Origin: CAISIP01 sp038326025
GTDB taxonomy: Bacteria; Pseudomonadota; Gammaproteobacteria; Burkholderiales; Burkholderiaceae_C
DNA: 64,000 nucleotides
Assembly (NCBI GenBank): GCA_038326025.1
Contig: JBBQJP010000009.1
Location: 1-64,000 of the forward strand
Direction of reading: 5' to 3'
Shown here in pieces: positions 50,052 to 60,439 of this stretch; the stretch's first letter is position 1; every line of letters starts with the position of its first letter. The translations under genes were made by a program, and so were the position numbers. Under the pieces are notes generated by a model. That model saw nothing but the letters and a program-made list of their open reading frames with translations. It had not been told where the DNA came from and made no database searches.

Positions 50052-51371
50052 ATGCCCCGGACAATTCGTTATACGTTGTTGTCGCTGCGCGAACTGATCG
50101 TCTCGGCGGGGCCGTTCATCCTGCTGGCCGTCGGACTTCTCGCACTGGCCTACTGGTGGCTGGACCCGATTCCGCCCGACCGGGTCCGCCTGGCTACCGG
50201 CCCGGCGCAAAGTGCGTACGCCGAATTCGGCACGCGTTACCAGAAGGCGCTGGCGGCCAGTGGCATCGAAGTGGTGTTGCTACCCAGCGAGGGCTCCTCC
50301 GACAACCTGCGATTGGTGCAGGAAGGTCAGGCCGACCTCGGCTTTGTCCAGGGTGGTAGTCGCAAGCCCTCGGAGGACGACGGCACGGCGCCTGTTTCGC
50401 TGGGTGACCTGTTCGTGGAGCCGGTGTGGTTGTTCTACCGTGAAGAGGCCGCGCGCAAGCGCAGTGAATCCGGCACGCTTTCGAGTCTGGGCGAGGCACG
50501 TGGCCTGCGCATCAATGTGGGAACCCCCGGCAGTGGCGTGCCGCAATTGATGACATCCCTTTTCGAACTCAACAAGATCGAGCCCGATAGCGTGACGCTG
50601 TCGCGACTCGGTCAGACCGATGCCACGGTCGCCTTTCTCGAGGGCAGCATCGATGCCCTGGTTTTTGCGTCGGCGCCCGAGTCGCTGATGGTGCAGATGC
50701 TGCTACAGACGCCGGGCGTGAAACTGATGGACTTCGCGCAGAACGAAGCGTACTCGCGCCGGCTGCCATTTCTGGCGCCGGTGACACTGCCGCGCGGCGT
50801 GGTCGACCTGGCCGCGGACGTGCCGGCCGGCGACGTGCACCTGGTGGCAACCACCACCACGCTGCTGGCTGCGCCCGACCTGCATCCGGCCGTGCTGCAA
50901 CTGTTCTCTCAGGCCTCGCTGGCAATGCACGGCAGCGCCGGCTGGTTCAGCCGCTCACGCGAATACCCGCTGGCCGTGAATGCCGAATTTCCGCTGGCCA
51001 AAGAGGCCGAACGCACGATCCGCAGCGGCGTACCGCTGCTGCAGCGTTATCTGCCTTTCCAGCTGGCCAATCTGCTCGAGCGCATGTGGTTGTCACTGGG
51101 CATCATCCTGGCACTGCTGCTGCCGCTCTCACGCATCGTTCCGCCGCTGTACGAGTTCCGCATCCGCTCGCGCGTTTTTCGCTGGTACGCACAATTGCGC
51201 GACATCGAGGACCGGGTCACCGAGCATGCAGACTCCACACCCGCCTTGCTGCAGGAGCTCGATGCGCTCGAATTGCGTGTGGGCAAGGTGGTGATCCCGC
51301 TCTCGCATGCCGACGAGTTGTACGCACTGCGCAACCACATCAATCTGATCCGGCAGAAACTGTCGCGCTGA
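50052..51371 (+). CDS. Membrane-anchored TAXI-type solute-binding protein
   Basis: A 439-residue protein with an N-terminal membrane anchor (AGPFILLAVGLLALAYWWL), a TAXI/NMT1-like periplasmic binding domain (about 50-330, with VRLATGPAQSAYAEFGTRYQ, GQADLGFVQGG and GLRINVGTPGSGVPQLM), a second membrane span (LGIILALLLPLSRIVPP) and a cytoplasmic coiled-coil tail. TAXI proteins normally feed TRAP transporters, but no TRAP permease is adjacent and the two-span topology suggests a sensor-like or scaffold role. Starts 4 nt after the peptidase gene. Confidence 0.82.
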   Translation: MPRTIRYTLLSLRELIVSAGPFILLAVGLLALAYWWLDPIPPDRVRLATGPAQSAYAEFGTRYQKALAASGIEVVLLPSEGSSDNLRLVQEGQADLGFVQGGSRKPSEDDGTAPVSLGDLFVEPVWLFYREEAARKRSESGTLSSLGEARGLRINVGTPGSGVPQLMTSLFELNKIEPDSVTLSRLGQTDATVAFLEGSIDALVFASAPESLMVQMLLQTPGVKLMDFAQNEAYSRRLPFLAPVTLPRGVVDLAADVPAGDVHLVATTTTLLAAPDLHPAVLQLFSQASLAMHGSAGWFSRSREYPLAVNAEFPLAKEAERTIRSGVPLLQRYLPFQLANLLERMWLSLGIILALLLPLSRIVPPLYEFRIRSRVFRWYAQLRDIEDRVTEHADSTPALLQELDALELRVGKVVIPLSHADELYALRNHINLIRQKLSR

Positions 51372-51415
51372 AGCAGCGATGAGACGACGCAATCAAGCGT
51401 GACCGGTCGCCGGCC

Positions 51416-53617
51416 TCAGAACCGGATATCCACGCTTTTGCGCAAGGCAGTACGGGCCACGGCATCGAGCGCGTCTTCCACCGGATCGGTCGAGATGATG
51501 CGCAGTTGGCCCTGAACATGCAGTTGCTCGCAGGCCCGTCGCGACAGAGACTGGACGAATCCCAGAGCATCGACAAACAGCAGCAGGCTGCCGTTGGCGC
51601 TGGTCCAGGCCAGGCGCGTGCGAGCCCAACTGCCTTCGTGGCTCAATGCCACCCAGGTTCCGACGAGCAGCTGACCTGACAATGCAGCGTCCGGCCCGGC
51701 CGCCGCATCGAACGGCAGATCAAGGAAGCCCGAAACCAGGGCCTCGGATGGCGCGAGCCACGCGCTGTCGGAGTCCTGCCATCGGGACTGCGCCGGCGCA
51801 ATGCGTGGTTCGCTGTCGGCGACCTCGGTGTCGGCGAACGATGGTTGACCCAACCCATGCTGGTGCAACGACGAGAGCTGTGCGAAAAAAGCCTCAGTCT
51901 CTGGCAGCGGGTACTCGATCGATGCCAGCCCTTGGGCAAGTTTTTGCTGCAGCGGATCGTGCATGGCCTGCAACGCCGGCATGTCCCGGTGGGTCAACGC
52001 GGGCTGTGCGCTCCACATCAGATCGTCAATCAGCCCGGCATACCCGCCGGGATCGTCCGCGCCGCTGCGGTCGTGCATGCGCGCATTCGCCACCACCTGT
52101 GCCCACGGGCCGCACAGGAAATCGAGTACATCTGAGGGCACCAGCACGGCGTCGGGCCGCCCCAGCACCTCGCGCACGATGGTCGCGGCCAGGGCCGCAC
52201 GTAGTTCGGCCTGCTGCAGCGCATGCACAGCACGGGCAATCTGACGCTGCTCCCGCCCCGCCGGTTCATCCCAGACCGCGACCAGCCGCGCCAGCGCGTG
52301 ATCGAAGGGTTCGGCATTGTCGATGGCACCGCCTTCCAGCGGCGCAACCGCGTCGCGCAAGGGCTCCATAAAGCCACTGAAGCCACGCGAGTCCACCGAT
52401 TCGAAGGCAATGGATCGATGCGTGATCTCATGCAGCAAGCGCCGCGCCGGATGCAACTTGTGGCTGAAAAAACGCGGATCAACCAGTGCCAGGCGCAACA
52501 AGGCTGGCTCGAGTCTGGCCACCAGATCCTGCACCGGCCCCAGCAGGCGGGCGTCATGGCGGATGTTGTCCACCATCAGCGCCACCACCTCAAGTGCCAG
52601 GCTCTGATCCAGGCCGTGCGCGGCGCGCCGCAGCTGCTCGCGCGCGTCGGCCGGTTGCAGCCCGACATCGGCATCCGGGCGCAGCGTCTCGATGCGACGC
52701 ACCAGCTCGTCGACCCGCGGCATGTCGCGCACCGCGTCCAGGGCAGCCGGCACGGTAGGCCGGAACGCCGACGGGCCTGCGTCAGTTGCGTCGTCCGGAC
52801 GGCTCCGGTCCGCATCATCGGTGGGCGGTTCGTGAACAGTGTCCTCAAACTCCGGTTGAAACTGTCGCGCAATATCGGCCTGCACATCGGCCGGGCCATT
52901 CACCAGCAAATGGCGCAGACGTTCGAAGGTCAGTGTATGGGGTTCGCGATCTGCCTGCGGCTCGGCCCTGGCGTCAGCGCCCACGCCACGGGCGTGCAGG
53001 TCGCTGCACAACTGGCGGTAGTAAATGTCAAGTTCCTGCCCCAGCGCCCCCGACATCAGCGACAACCAGCCCTGGCGCACGGCAACAGATACCGGCAACT
53101 GGCCCAGCGCTGTGGCCAATGCATCCACATATACGGCCGGGCGCAGGGGATTGCGCTCGAACTGCACCTGCTCAAGACCGAGCATCGTGCACATCAATTG
53201 ATTGAGCTCGCCCAGCGCCTGGTCTGCCGCGATCTGCACGGAGTGGCGCACGCGGGCACTCTCGACACTCTGGCTCACTTGTGCCGCGTCCATGCCGGCG
53301 ATCTGGTCGAAATGCGGTTGCACCGCCATCGGAGCAATCATCGGTTCGCGCGCAGCGGTGCGCGCGAAGGCCGATTTGAGTTCATCGGAAAAACGCGCCA
53401 TGGCGTCGGACTCGAACTGATTGAGTTGACGCCGCGAGCCGGTATGGCGCTCGGCTTCACGCTTGTCCGTGGCCCGTGATTCCAGGTCGCGCAGGCTGGC
53501 CCTGGCATGCGCCACCAGGCGGGCCATCAGGTCGGGCGCACCCTTGATCGCGTGCGCGATCGTGGCCTGGTACAGAACGGCGAAGCGTTGCGCTTCGTCC
53601 GGTTCGGTGACTTTCAT
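51416..53617 (-). CDS. DUF1631 family protein (copy 1)
   Basis: A 733-residue cytoplasmic protein of DUF1631, a family of unknown function frequent in beta- and gammaproteobacteria. Visible features: mostly helical sequence, NQFESDAMARFSDELKSAFA near residue 68, NPLRPAVYVDALATALGQLP near 160, SHKLHPARRLLHEITHRSIA near 390 and a C-terminal beta-rich domain (SHEGSWARTRLAWTSANGSL, FVDALGFVQSLSRRACEQL) that resembles a PilZ-like fold, which would suggest c-di-GMP binding. It lies downstream of ettA on the same strand and is paralogous to the gene at 55478. Confidence 0.8.
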   Translation of the reverse strand: MKVTEPDEAQRFAVLYQATIAHAIKGAPDLMARLVAHARASLRDLESRATDKREAERHTGSRRQLNQFESDAMARFSDELKSAFARTAAREPMIAPMAVQPHFDQIAGMDAAQVSQSVESARVRHSVQIAADQALGELNQLMCTMLGLEQVQFERNPLRPAVYVDALATALGQLPVSVAVRQGWLSLMSGALGQELDIYYRQLCSDLHARGVGADARAEPQADREPHTLTFERLRHLLVNGPADVQADIARQFQPEFEDTVHEPPTDDADRSRPDDATDAGPSAFRPTVPAALDAVRDMPRVDELVRRIETLRPDADVGLQPADAREQLRRAAHGLDQSLALEVVALMVDNIRHDARLLGPVQDLVARLEPALLRLALVDPRFFSHKLHPARRLLHEITHRSIAFESVDSRGFSGFMEPLRDAVAPLEGGAIDNAEPFDHALARLVAVWDEPAGREQRQIARAVHALQQAELRAALAATIVREVLGRPDAVLVPSDVLDFLCGPWAQVVANARMHDRSGADDPGGYAGLIDDLMWSAQPALTHRDMPALQAMHDPLQQKLAQGLASIEYPLPETEAFFAQLSSLHQHGLGQPSFADTEVADSEPRIAPAQSRWQDSDSAWLAPSEALVSGFLDLPFDAAAGPDAALSGQLLVGTWVALSHEGSWARTRLAWTSANGSLLLFVDALGFVQSLSRRACEQLHVQGQLRIISTDPVEDALDAVARTALRKSVDIRF

Positions 53618-53688
53618 CTCGGCTCCTCCATCGGGTCTGGCGCAATTGCCGGCAAGCTGGCAGACCCCGACAGTGGCGAAAAAGACGC

Positions 53689-55350
<1,662 letters not shown>

Positions 55351-55389
55351 GGCGGGGTATTTTCCTTGCTGGTCTGGGGGTGATACAGG

Positions 55390-55408
55390 TGCGGGCTGCA
55401 CGCCCGCA
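55390..55408 (-). terminator. Hairpin between DUF1631 copy 2 and ettA
   Basis: TGCGGGC and GCCCGCA form a perfect 7-bp stem around a 5-nt loop, about 70 nt beyond the DUF1631 stop and 40 nt before ettA. No T-run. It could terminate, or attenuate into ettA. Confidence 0.45.
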
Positions 55409-55477
55409 TAACTCCCCATTATCGACGCTTGCAGCGCCCTGGCCTCGTTGCCCCTGTTCGGGCCGGTATTGCCGCCG

Positions 55478-57655
55478 CTATGTGTGGTTCGGCGGATCGC
55501 CCGCCAGCGGCGCCACGCCGGACTCCAGCAACAGGTCGAACACCGGCACCACGACCCTGATGCGCCCCTGCGATTGCAGCTTGTCCATGGACCGGCGTGA
55601 CATTGCGTGGGCCAGTCCGGCGCCCGACACGAACATGAACAACTTGCGGTCACGCCCGATCCAGGTCAGCTTCGCCCACAGCCAGGCGCCATCGAGCATC
55701 AACTCGACTTCGGCCCCGACCGACTGATCCGACGGAATGTAGGTGAGCCGGGGGTCGGTCCCGTCAGCGGTATCCAGTGGCACCATGCCGCTGTCGATCT
55801 GCAGGCGATCGGAATCGCAACCGTCGAACAAACCTCTGATGGAGTCCGGCGTGACGTCAGACGCGTTCTGCCCCGGCGCAGCCGCGCGGGCCTGGGCCTT
55901 GCCACGGCGGTAATCATCGAGCACCTTGTCGTGAAGTTCGCTGAGTGCGTCCAGGAAGATGGCGATCGGCTCCGGGGGGTAACGGATCAGCAGCAGGCCC
56001 TCGTTCAGGCCAGCGAGCAGGCGCGGGATCATGCGCACCAGGCGGGGAGGATCCTGGCGCACCAGCGCCAGCTGAACACTCCAGACCAGATCGTCCACCA
56101 GCGCCAGAAAGCCATGCGCATCGGTCTGGTCAGCGTCGTTCTGCAGATGGCATTCGGCAAGGACCTGCGACCAGGGCCCGCGCAGAAAGCCGGCCACAAG
56201 CTGGGGCAGTCCACTGTCGCGAAAACGCTCCATCATCGCATCGGAGTAACGCTGGGCCAGCACGTTGCGCTGCTGCGCATATTCGCGTGCACGCCGCTCG
56301 TCCTCGCGGCGCTGCACCCGCGCTTCGTCACGGTCCGTCCAGGCCCTTTCAAGATTGGCCAAGGCACCGGCGTAGGCTGGCGCATCACCCGCGCTGTGCG
56401 TCAGGGCATTAACTGCATCCGATACACAGGCCGCAAACTCGTTGATGGCCTCGTCGTCTTCGGTCGGATACGCCAGACTGCGCTGGACCACCCGATCGAG
56501 CAGCTGGCGCGCGGCATGGCGGCGGTTGATGAAAAAGCGCGGGTCGGAGCGGGCCAGGTGCAGCAGCGCCGGCTCCAGCGAGCGCAACTGCGTGCGCACC
56601 GGCTGCAGCAGCCGCTCGTCGCTGGCCAGCTGTTCGATCATCAAGCTGACGACTTCCTCGCCGAGCATGCGGCCGATCTGCTGGTTCTGATCGCGTGTGC
56701 GGTTCTGTCCGATCTTCACGCCCTGCGCATCGCGGGCCGGTTTGCCCACCGCCAACTGGCGCACCGATCGCTCGGCCAGCCGCTGCATCATCGGCTCAAC
56801 CAGCTTGAGATCCTGTAACGCCACCAGCGAGGCCGGCACGGTGTGGGCGAAATCCTGAAATACGCCAGGCCGGATGCGGGCCTGTGGTTCGCCCGCCAGC
56901 AAGCGGCGCAACTTCTCCAGGGTCTGCATGGTGCGCTCCACTTCGGAGCGGGTCTTGCGCGCCCTGGCCGCGGCACCGTCACCGCCGCCTGCCAAAGGCT
57001 CGACGAGCCGCACACCCTGTGAACGCATCCACTCGCTTGCTTCCCGATAAAGCGTGCGCAAACCCACGCCCATGGCAATGGCCGACGGACGCAGCAGGTC
57101 CATGCGGATGTCTTCGTTCGGAATCCAGGCGGTCAGTGTCTCGAGCAGCGCGCGCACAAAGGCTTCGGGCTTGAGCGGATTGAGCGCCGGCTGCACCGTG
57201 CTCCAGCCTAGCAAGGAGCTGACCAGCGAGTCGAATTGCGGCAGCACCTCCTCGGCCGCGCGGATGATCTCCTGGCGTGCCAGCGCCAACTCGATATGGA
57301 TCTCGATCTCGTGGATGTCGTAAAAACGCAGGTCGTCGAACTGCACCGACTCGTTGTGCGCCAGGTCAGTGGAGCTGCTGTGAAACACCAGTCGGCGCAA
57401 TTCGGAGGCGAACGTGGCGCGCACCGCCGGCGCATCACCGAGCAAAACCCGCACCGCTGACTTGACCATTACGCTGGGCAACTCGTCGACCGGTTCGCCT
57501 TCGGTCTCGGCCGTCAGGCGGGTCAACGCATCGAGCACGTCATCGGCCAGGCCGGCGGCCTGATCGAGCACCAGTTCGATACAGTCGGACAAGGTCGGAA
57601 GCATGGGCGCGGCATTACTTGCCACACCGATCCTTCGCAACCGGTACTTGCTCAT
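55478..57655 (-). CDS. DUF1631 family protein (copy 2)
   Basis: A 725-residue paralogue of the gene at 51416. Shared landmarks include NPLKPEAFVRALLETLTAWIP near residue 150, FFINRRHAARQLLDRVVQRS near 375 and a C-terminal domain (VELMLDGAWLWAKLTWIGRD, FVSGAGLAHAMSRRSMDKL) of the same PilZ-like look. The start MSKYRLRR is chosen because AAGGGG lies 7 nt upstream; MLPTLS, 17 codons later, has no ribosome site. Function unknown. It heads the DUF1631-ettA-DUF1631 series on the minus strand. Confidence 0.8.
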   Translation of the reverse strand: MSKYRLRRIGVASNAAPMLPTLSDCIELVLDQAAGLADDVLDALTRLTAETEGEPVDELPSVMVKSAVRVLLGDAPAVRATFASELRRLVFHSSSTDLAHNESVQFDDLRFYDIHEIEIHIELALARQEIIRAAEEVLPQFDSLVSSLLGWSTVQPALNPLKPEAFVRALLETLTAWIPNEDIRMDLLRPSAIAMGVGLRTLYREASEWMRSQGVRLVEPLAGGGDGAAARARKTRSEVERTMQTLEKLRRLLAGEPQARIRPGVFQDFAHTVPASLVALQDLKLVEPMMQRLAERSVRQLAVGKPARDAQGVKIGQNRTRDQNQQIGRMLGEEVVSLMIEQLASDERLLQPVRTQLRSLEPALLHLARSDPRFFINRRHAARQLLDRVVQRSLAYPTEDDEAINEFAACVSDAVNALTHSAGDAPAYAGALANLERAWTDRDEARVQRREDERRAREYAQQRNVLAQRYSDAMMERFRDSGLPQLVAGFLRGPWSQVLAECHLQNDADQTDAHGFLALVDDLVWSVQLALVRQDPPRLVRMIPRLLAGLNEGLLLIRYPPEPIAIFLDALSELHDKVLDDYRRGKAQARAAAPGQNASDVTPDSIRGLFDGCDSDRLQIDSGMVPLDTADGTDPRLTYIPSDQSVGAEVELMLDGAWLWAKLTWIGRDRKLFMFVSGAGLAHAMSRRSMDKLQSQGRIRVVVPVFDLLLESGVAPLAGDPPNHT

Positions 57656-58016
57656 CCAAGCCCCTTGCGTGCTTGCACCGACCCGACGAAATGGACAGGC
57701 CAACCCGCAGACCCACCCTAGCGCGCCTGTCCTGGCCTTGCATTCTGACCGCCAAGGCGCGCCAAAAGCAAGCCAGGACCTGAGCAACCGTGGTATTTTT
57801 CGCGTTCTGAGTCACTTACCGGGGTCGCCCGGCCCAGTCGTGCGACAATAGCGCCGGTCGTGGGCCTCCAGCTGCCCGCGGCACCAGCGTCTGCTGGGGG
57901 ACCTGCAACACGCACGCGTCCCAAACTTTTTACTCTGTCAGCCTTTGACTGGACCGGTATCGCGATACCGGCACGGGTAGACATGCCAAGCGCCCAGGAC
58001 GGTGCCACATTACATA
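57656..58016. other. 361-bp divergent intergenic region
   Basis: Separates the divergent DUF1631 and rhlE genes. Apart from the perfect palindrome listed separately I see no clear promoter pair, RNA gene or small ORF with a ribosome site. A leader of this length before an RNA helicase gene is compatible with cold-shock or autoregulatory control, but no known element is recognised. Confidence 0.4.
57954..57971. promoter_or_regulatory. Perfect 18-bp palindrome upstream of rhlE
   Basis: CCGGTATCGCGATACCGG is a perfect dyad with no loop, 45 nt before the rhlE start codon. Either an operator for a dimeric regulator or part of the mRNA leader. Confidence 0.5.
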
Positions 58017-59774
58017 ATGAATTTTGAAGATCTGAATCTGGCTCCGGCCATCGTCAAGGCTGTGCGCGAGCAAGGCTACGAGTCCCCAACGGCCATCCAG
58101 GCCCAGGCCATTCCCGTGGTCCTCGAGGGCCACGACCTGCTGGGCGGTGCCCAGACCGGCACCGGCAAAACCGCAGCCTTCGTGTTGCCGATGCTGCACA
58201 AGCTGAGCATGGCGCGCAGCGCGCAGAATAAATTCGGCGGTACCGGAATCCGTGCCCTGGTACTCACCCCCACCCGCGAACTGGCAGCCCAGGTCGAGGA
58301 ATCGGTCAAGACCTACGGCAAGTTCCTGCAACTGTCGTCGACCGTGATTTTTGGTGGCGTCGGCATGAATCCGCAGATCAGCCGCGTCAAGTCGGGTATC
58401 GACATTCTGGTGGCAACGCCTGGCCGCCTGCTCGACCTGCTTCAGCAAGGCGTGCTGGACCTGGGTCAGGTCCAGATCCTGGTGCTCGACGAAGCCGACC
58501 GCATGCTCGACATGGGTTTCATCCATGACGTCAAGAAGGTGCTGGCCGTATTGCCCAAGGACAAGCAGAGCCTGCTGTTCTCGGCCACGTTCAGCGACGA
58601 AATCCGCGACCTGGCAGCAACGCTGCTCAAAAGCCCGCAAAGCGTGCAGGTCACGCCACGCAACACCACCGTGCAGCGCATCACGCAGACCATCCATCCG
58701 GTGGGACGCGGCAAGAAGAAGGCCCTGCTCGCGCACATCATCAACGAACACAACTGGAGCCAGGTACTGGTGTTCACCCGCACCAAGTTCGGCGCCAACA
58801 ATGTGGCCGAATTCCTGACCAAGAACGGCATCCACGCGATGGCGCTGCACGGCAACAAGAGCCAGGCAGCACGTACCCAGGCGCTGAGTGGTTTCAAGAG
58901 CGGTGACATCCGCGCCCTGGTGGCCACCGACATTGCGGCACGCGGCATCGACATCGACGATCTGCCCCATGTCGTGAACTACGAAATTCCCAACGTCAGC
59001 GAAGACTATGTGCACCGTATCGGCCGCACCGGCCGGGCCGGCGCTGACGGCGCGGCCGTGAGCCTGGTGAGCCTGGATGAAGAAGGCTTCATGCAGGACA
59101 TCGAGCGTTACACCAAGCAGAACATCGAAGTTCGCGTGGTCGAGGGCTTCGGCCCCGAGCAAGGGGAAAAGGCCGAGCCGATCGCCATGGGTCGCCAGAC
59201 CATTTGGGGCGGCGCCGGCAAACCGCCGAGCCGCGACGTCATGATGGCGGCGGCTAAAGCCGCTCGTACCGAAATGATGCAACGGGTGCGCGACAACAAG
59301 GCCGGCAGTGGTGCTGGCAATGGTGGCGGTGGTGGCGGTGGTGGCGGTGGGCGTGGCGGCAACGGTGCCCGCGCCGGTGGCGGACGGGGCGGCAATGGCG
59401 GCGGACGTGGCCAGTCGCAAGGCAACGACGGCTATCCGTCGGGGAACAATGGCGGCGGACGTCGCAATGGTGGCCAGTCTTCACAACAGCCACGCCATGC
59501 ACAAAGCGATCGGCAACCCGATCCGCTGCGCGGCGGTGGCAATCCCGCCCCTCGCACCGGCGCACCGCGTGAGCCCGATCCGATGCGCACCAATGTTGAT
59601 CTGATGGTCGAACGCGGCGGACAACGCCGTGGCGGTGGTGGTTATGGTGGTAATCGCGGAGGTGGCTCTTATGGTGGTGGCAGCGGACGTTCCGGCGGCG
59701 GCTCGGGCGGTTATGGTGGCGGGGGCAACCGGTCTCGTGGGCCGGGCGGTTCTGGCGGCTCTTTCGGCCGATAA
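58017..59774 (+). CDS. rhlE: DEAD-box RNA helicase, RhlE type, with RGG-like tail
   Basis: A 585-residue ATP-dependent RNA helicase. Core motifs are in place: Q-motif region YESPTAIQAQAIP, Walker A AQTGTGKTA, PTRELA, DEAD in VLDEADRMLD (near 158), SAT in FSATF, and HRIGRTGRAG. After residue ~430 the protein becomes a long Gly/Arg/Asn-rich tail with GGGG and RGG-like repeats, typical of RhlE relatives that bind RNA nonspecifically or form condensates. MNFEDLNL is taken as the start; a GTG five codons upstream is possible. The last 62 nt overlap the next gene in another frame. Confidence 0.93.
   Translation: MNFEDLNLAPAIVKAVREQGYESPTAIQAQAIPVVLEGHDLLGGAQTGTGKTAAFVLPMLHKLSMARSAQNKFGGTGIRALVLTPTRELAAQVEESVKTYGKFLQLSSTVIFGGVGMNPQISRVKSGIDILVATPGRLLDLLQQGVLDLGQVQILVLDEADRMLDMGFIHDVKKVLAVLPKDKQSLLFSATFSDEIRDLAATLLKSPQSVQVTPRNTTVQRITQTIHPVGRGKKKALLAHIINEHNWSQVLVFTRTKFGANNVAEFLTKNGIHAMALHGNKSQAARTQALSGFKSGDIRALVATDIAARGIDIDDLPHVVNYEIPNVSEDYVHRIGRTGRAGADGAAVSLVSLDEEGFMQDIERYTKQNIEVRVVEGFGPEQGEKAEPIAMGRQTIWGGAGKPPSRDVMMAAAKAARTEMMQRVRDNKAGSGAGNGGGGGGGGGGRGGNGARAGGGRGGNGGGRGQSQGNDGYPSGNNGGGRRNGGQSSQQPRHAQSDRQPDPLRGGGNPAPRTGAPREPDPMRTNVDLMVERGGQRRGGGGYGGNRGGGSYGGGSGRSGGGSGGYGGGGNRSRGPGGSGGSFGR
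59322..59360 (+). repeat. GGTGGC-rich low-complexity repeat in the rhlE tail
   Basis: Tandem GGTGGCGGT units encode the first poly-Gly run of the RhlE tail. A second, less regular run of GGTGGT/GGCGGC units covers about 59630-59760. Such runs can change length by slippage without breaking the frame when units are 3 or 9 bp. Confidence 0.6.
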
Positions 59775-60351
59775 GCACTACCGCAGCATCCATCTTGTCG
59801 GGCGCCGCGCGCCCGAACTGTCCGATGACCGAATGCATTTCCATGCAGTCGATTTCGGACAACTGCCGGCGTTGCCGCCGGTAGACGACATCTATATTGC
59901 GCTGGGCACCACGATCAAGGTGGCCGGCAGCCAGAACGCATTCCGTGCGCTGGACCACGACGCCGTGCTGGCGCTGGCCCGGCAAGCGCGCGAAGCAGGC
60001 GCGCAGCGGTTGGCCGTTGTCAGCGCCATGGGCGCCGACGCGCACTCACGCGTTTTCTATAACCGGGTCAAGGGAGAAACCGAGGACGCCTTGCGCGCGC
60101 TGGGTTTCCCGACGCTGGTGATCGCCCGCCCGTCCATGCTGGCCGGCGACCGGGCTTCATTGGCGCAACCGGCCCGGCTCGGAGAGCGCCTGGGCCTGGC
60201 GCTGATGCACCAATTCAAACCCCTGATACCCGCCAACTACCAGGCGATTGCCGCGCAAGACGTCGCCCAGGCCATGGTGCAAGCCATGACCGACGGCGGC
60301 ACTGGCAACCGCACGCTGCTGTCCGGTCAGATGCAGGGCGCCGCGCGCTGA
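59713..60351 (+). CDS. NAD(P)-binding Rossmann-fold (atypical SDR) protein
   Basis: A 212-residue protein of the NAD(P)H-binding, HTATIP2-like atypical short-chain dehydrogenase group. The nucleotide-binding loop is VAGATGLVGRAVLAAL at the very N-terminus, followed by HLVGRRAPEL, DIYIALGTTIK, LAVVSAMGADAHSRVFYNRVKGE and the C-terminal IPANYQAIAAQDVAQAM. The ATG at 59713 lies inside rhlE, +1 frame, so the first 20 codons including the whole cofactor loop are read from DNA that also encodes the glycine-rich helicase tail. Substrate unknown. Further upstream in-frame starts exist but add unlikely sequence. Confidence 0.82.
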   Translation: MVAGATGLVGRAVLAALSADKHYRSIHLVGRRAPELSDDRMHFHAVDFGQLPALPPVDDIYIALGTTIKVAGSQNAFRALDHDAVLALARQAREAGAQRLAVVSAMGADAHSRVFYNRVKGETEDALRALGFPTLVIARPSMLAGDRASLAQPARLGERLGLALMHQFKPLIPANYQAIAAQDVAQAMVQAMTDGGTGNRTLLSGQMQGAAR

Positions 60352-60439
60352 CGCCTGCCAGCCGCTGCGCTGTGCCCAGTTCCTCTGGGTTCATACGCGT
60401 TGCCAGCGCGAAACAAGTACCTGGCTGGAGCTTGTCGCC

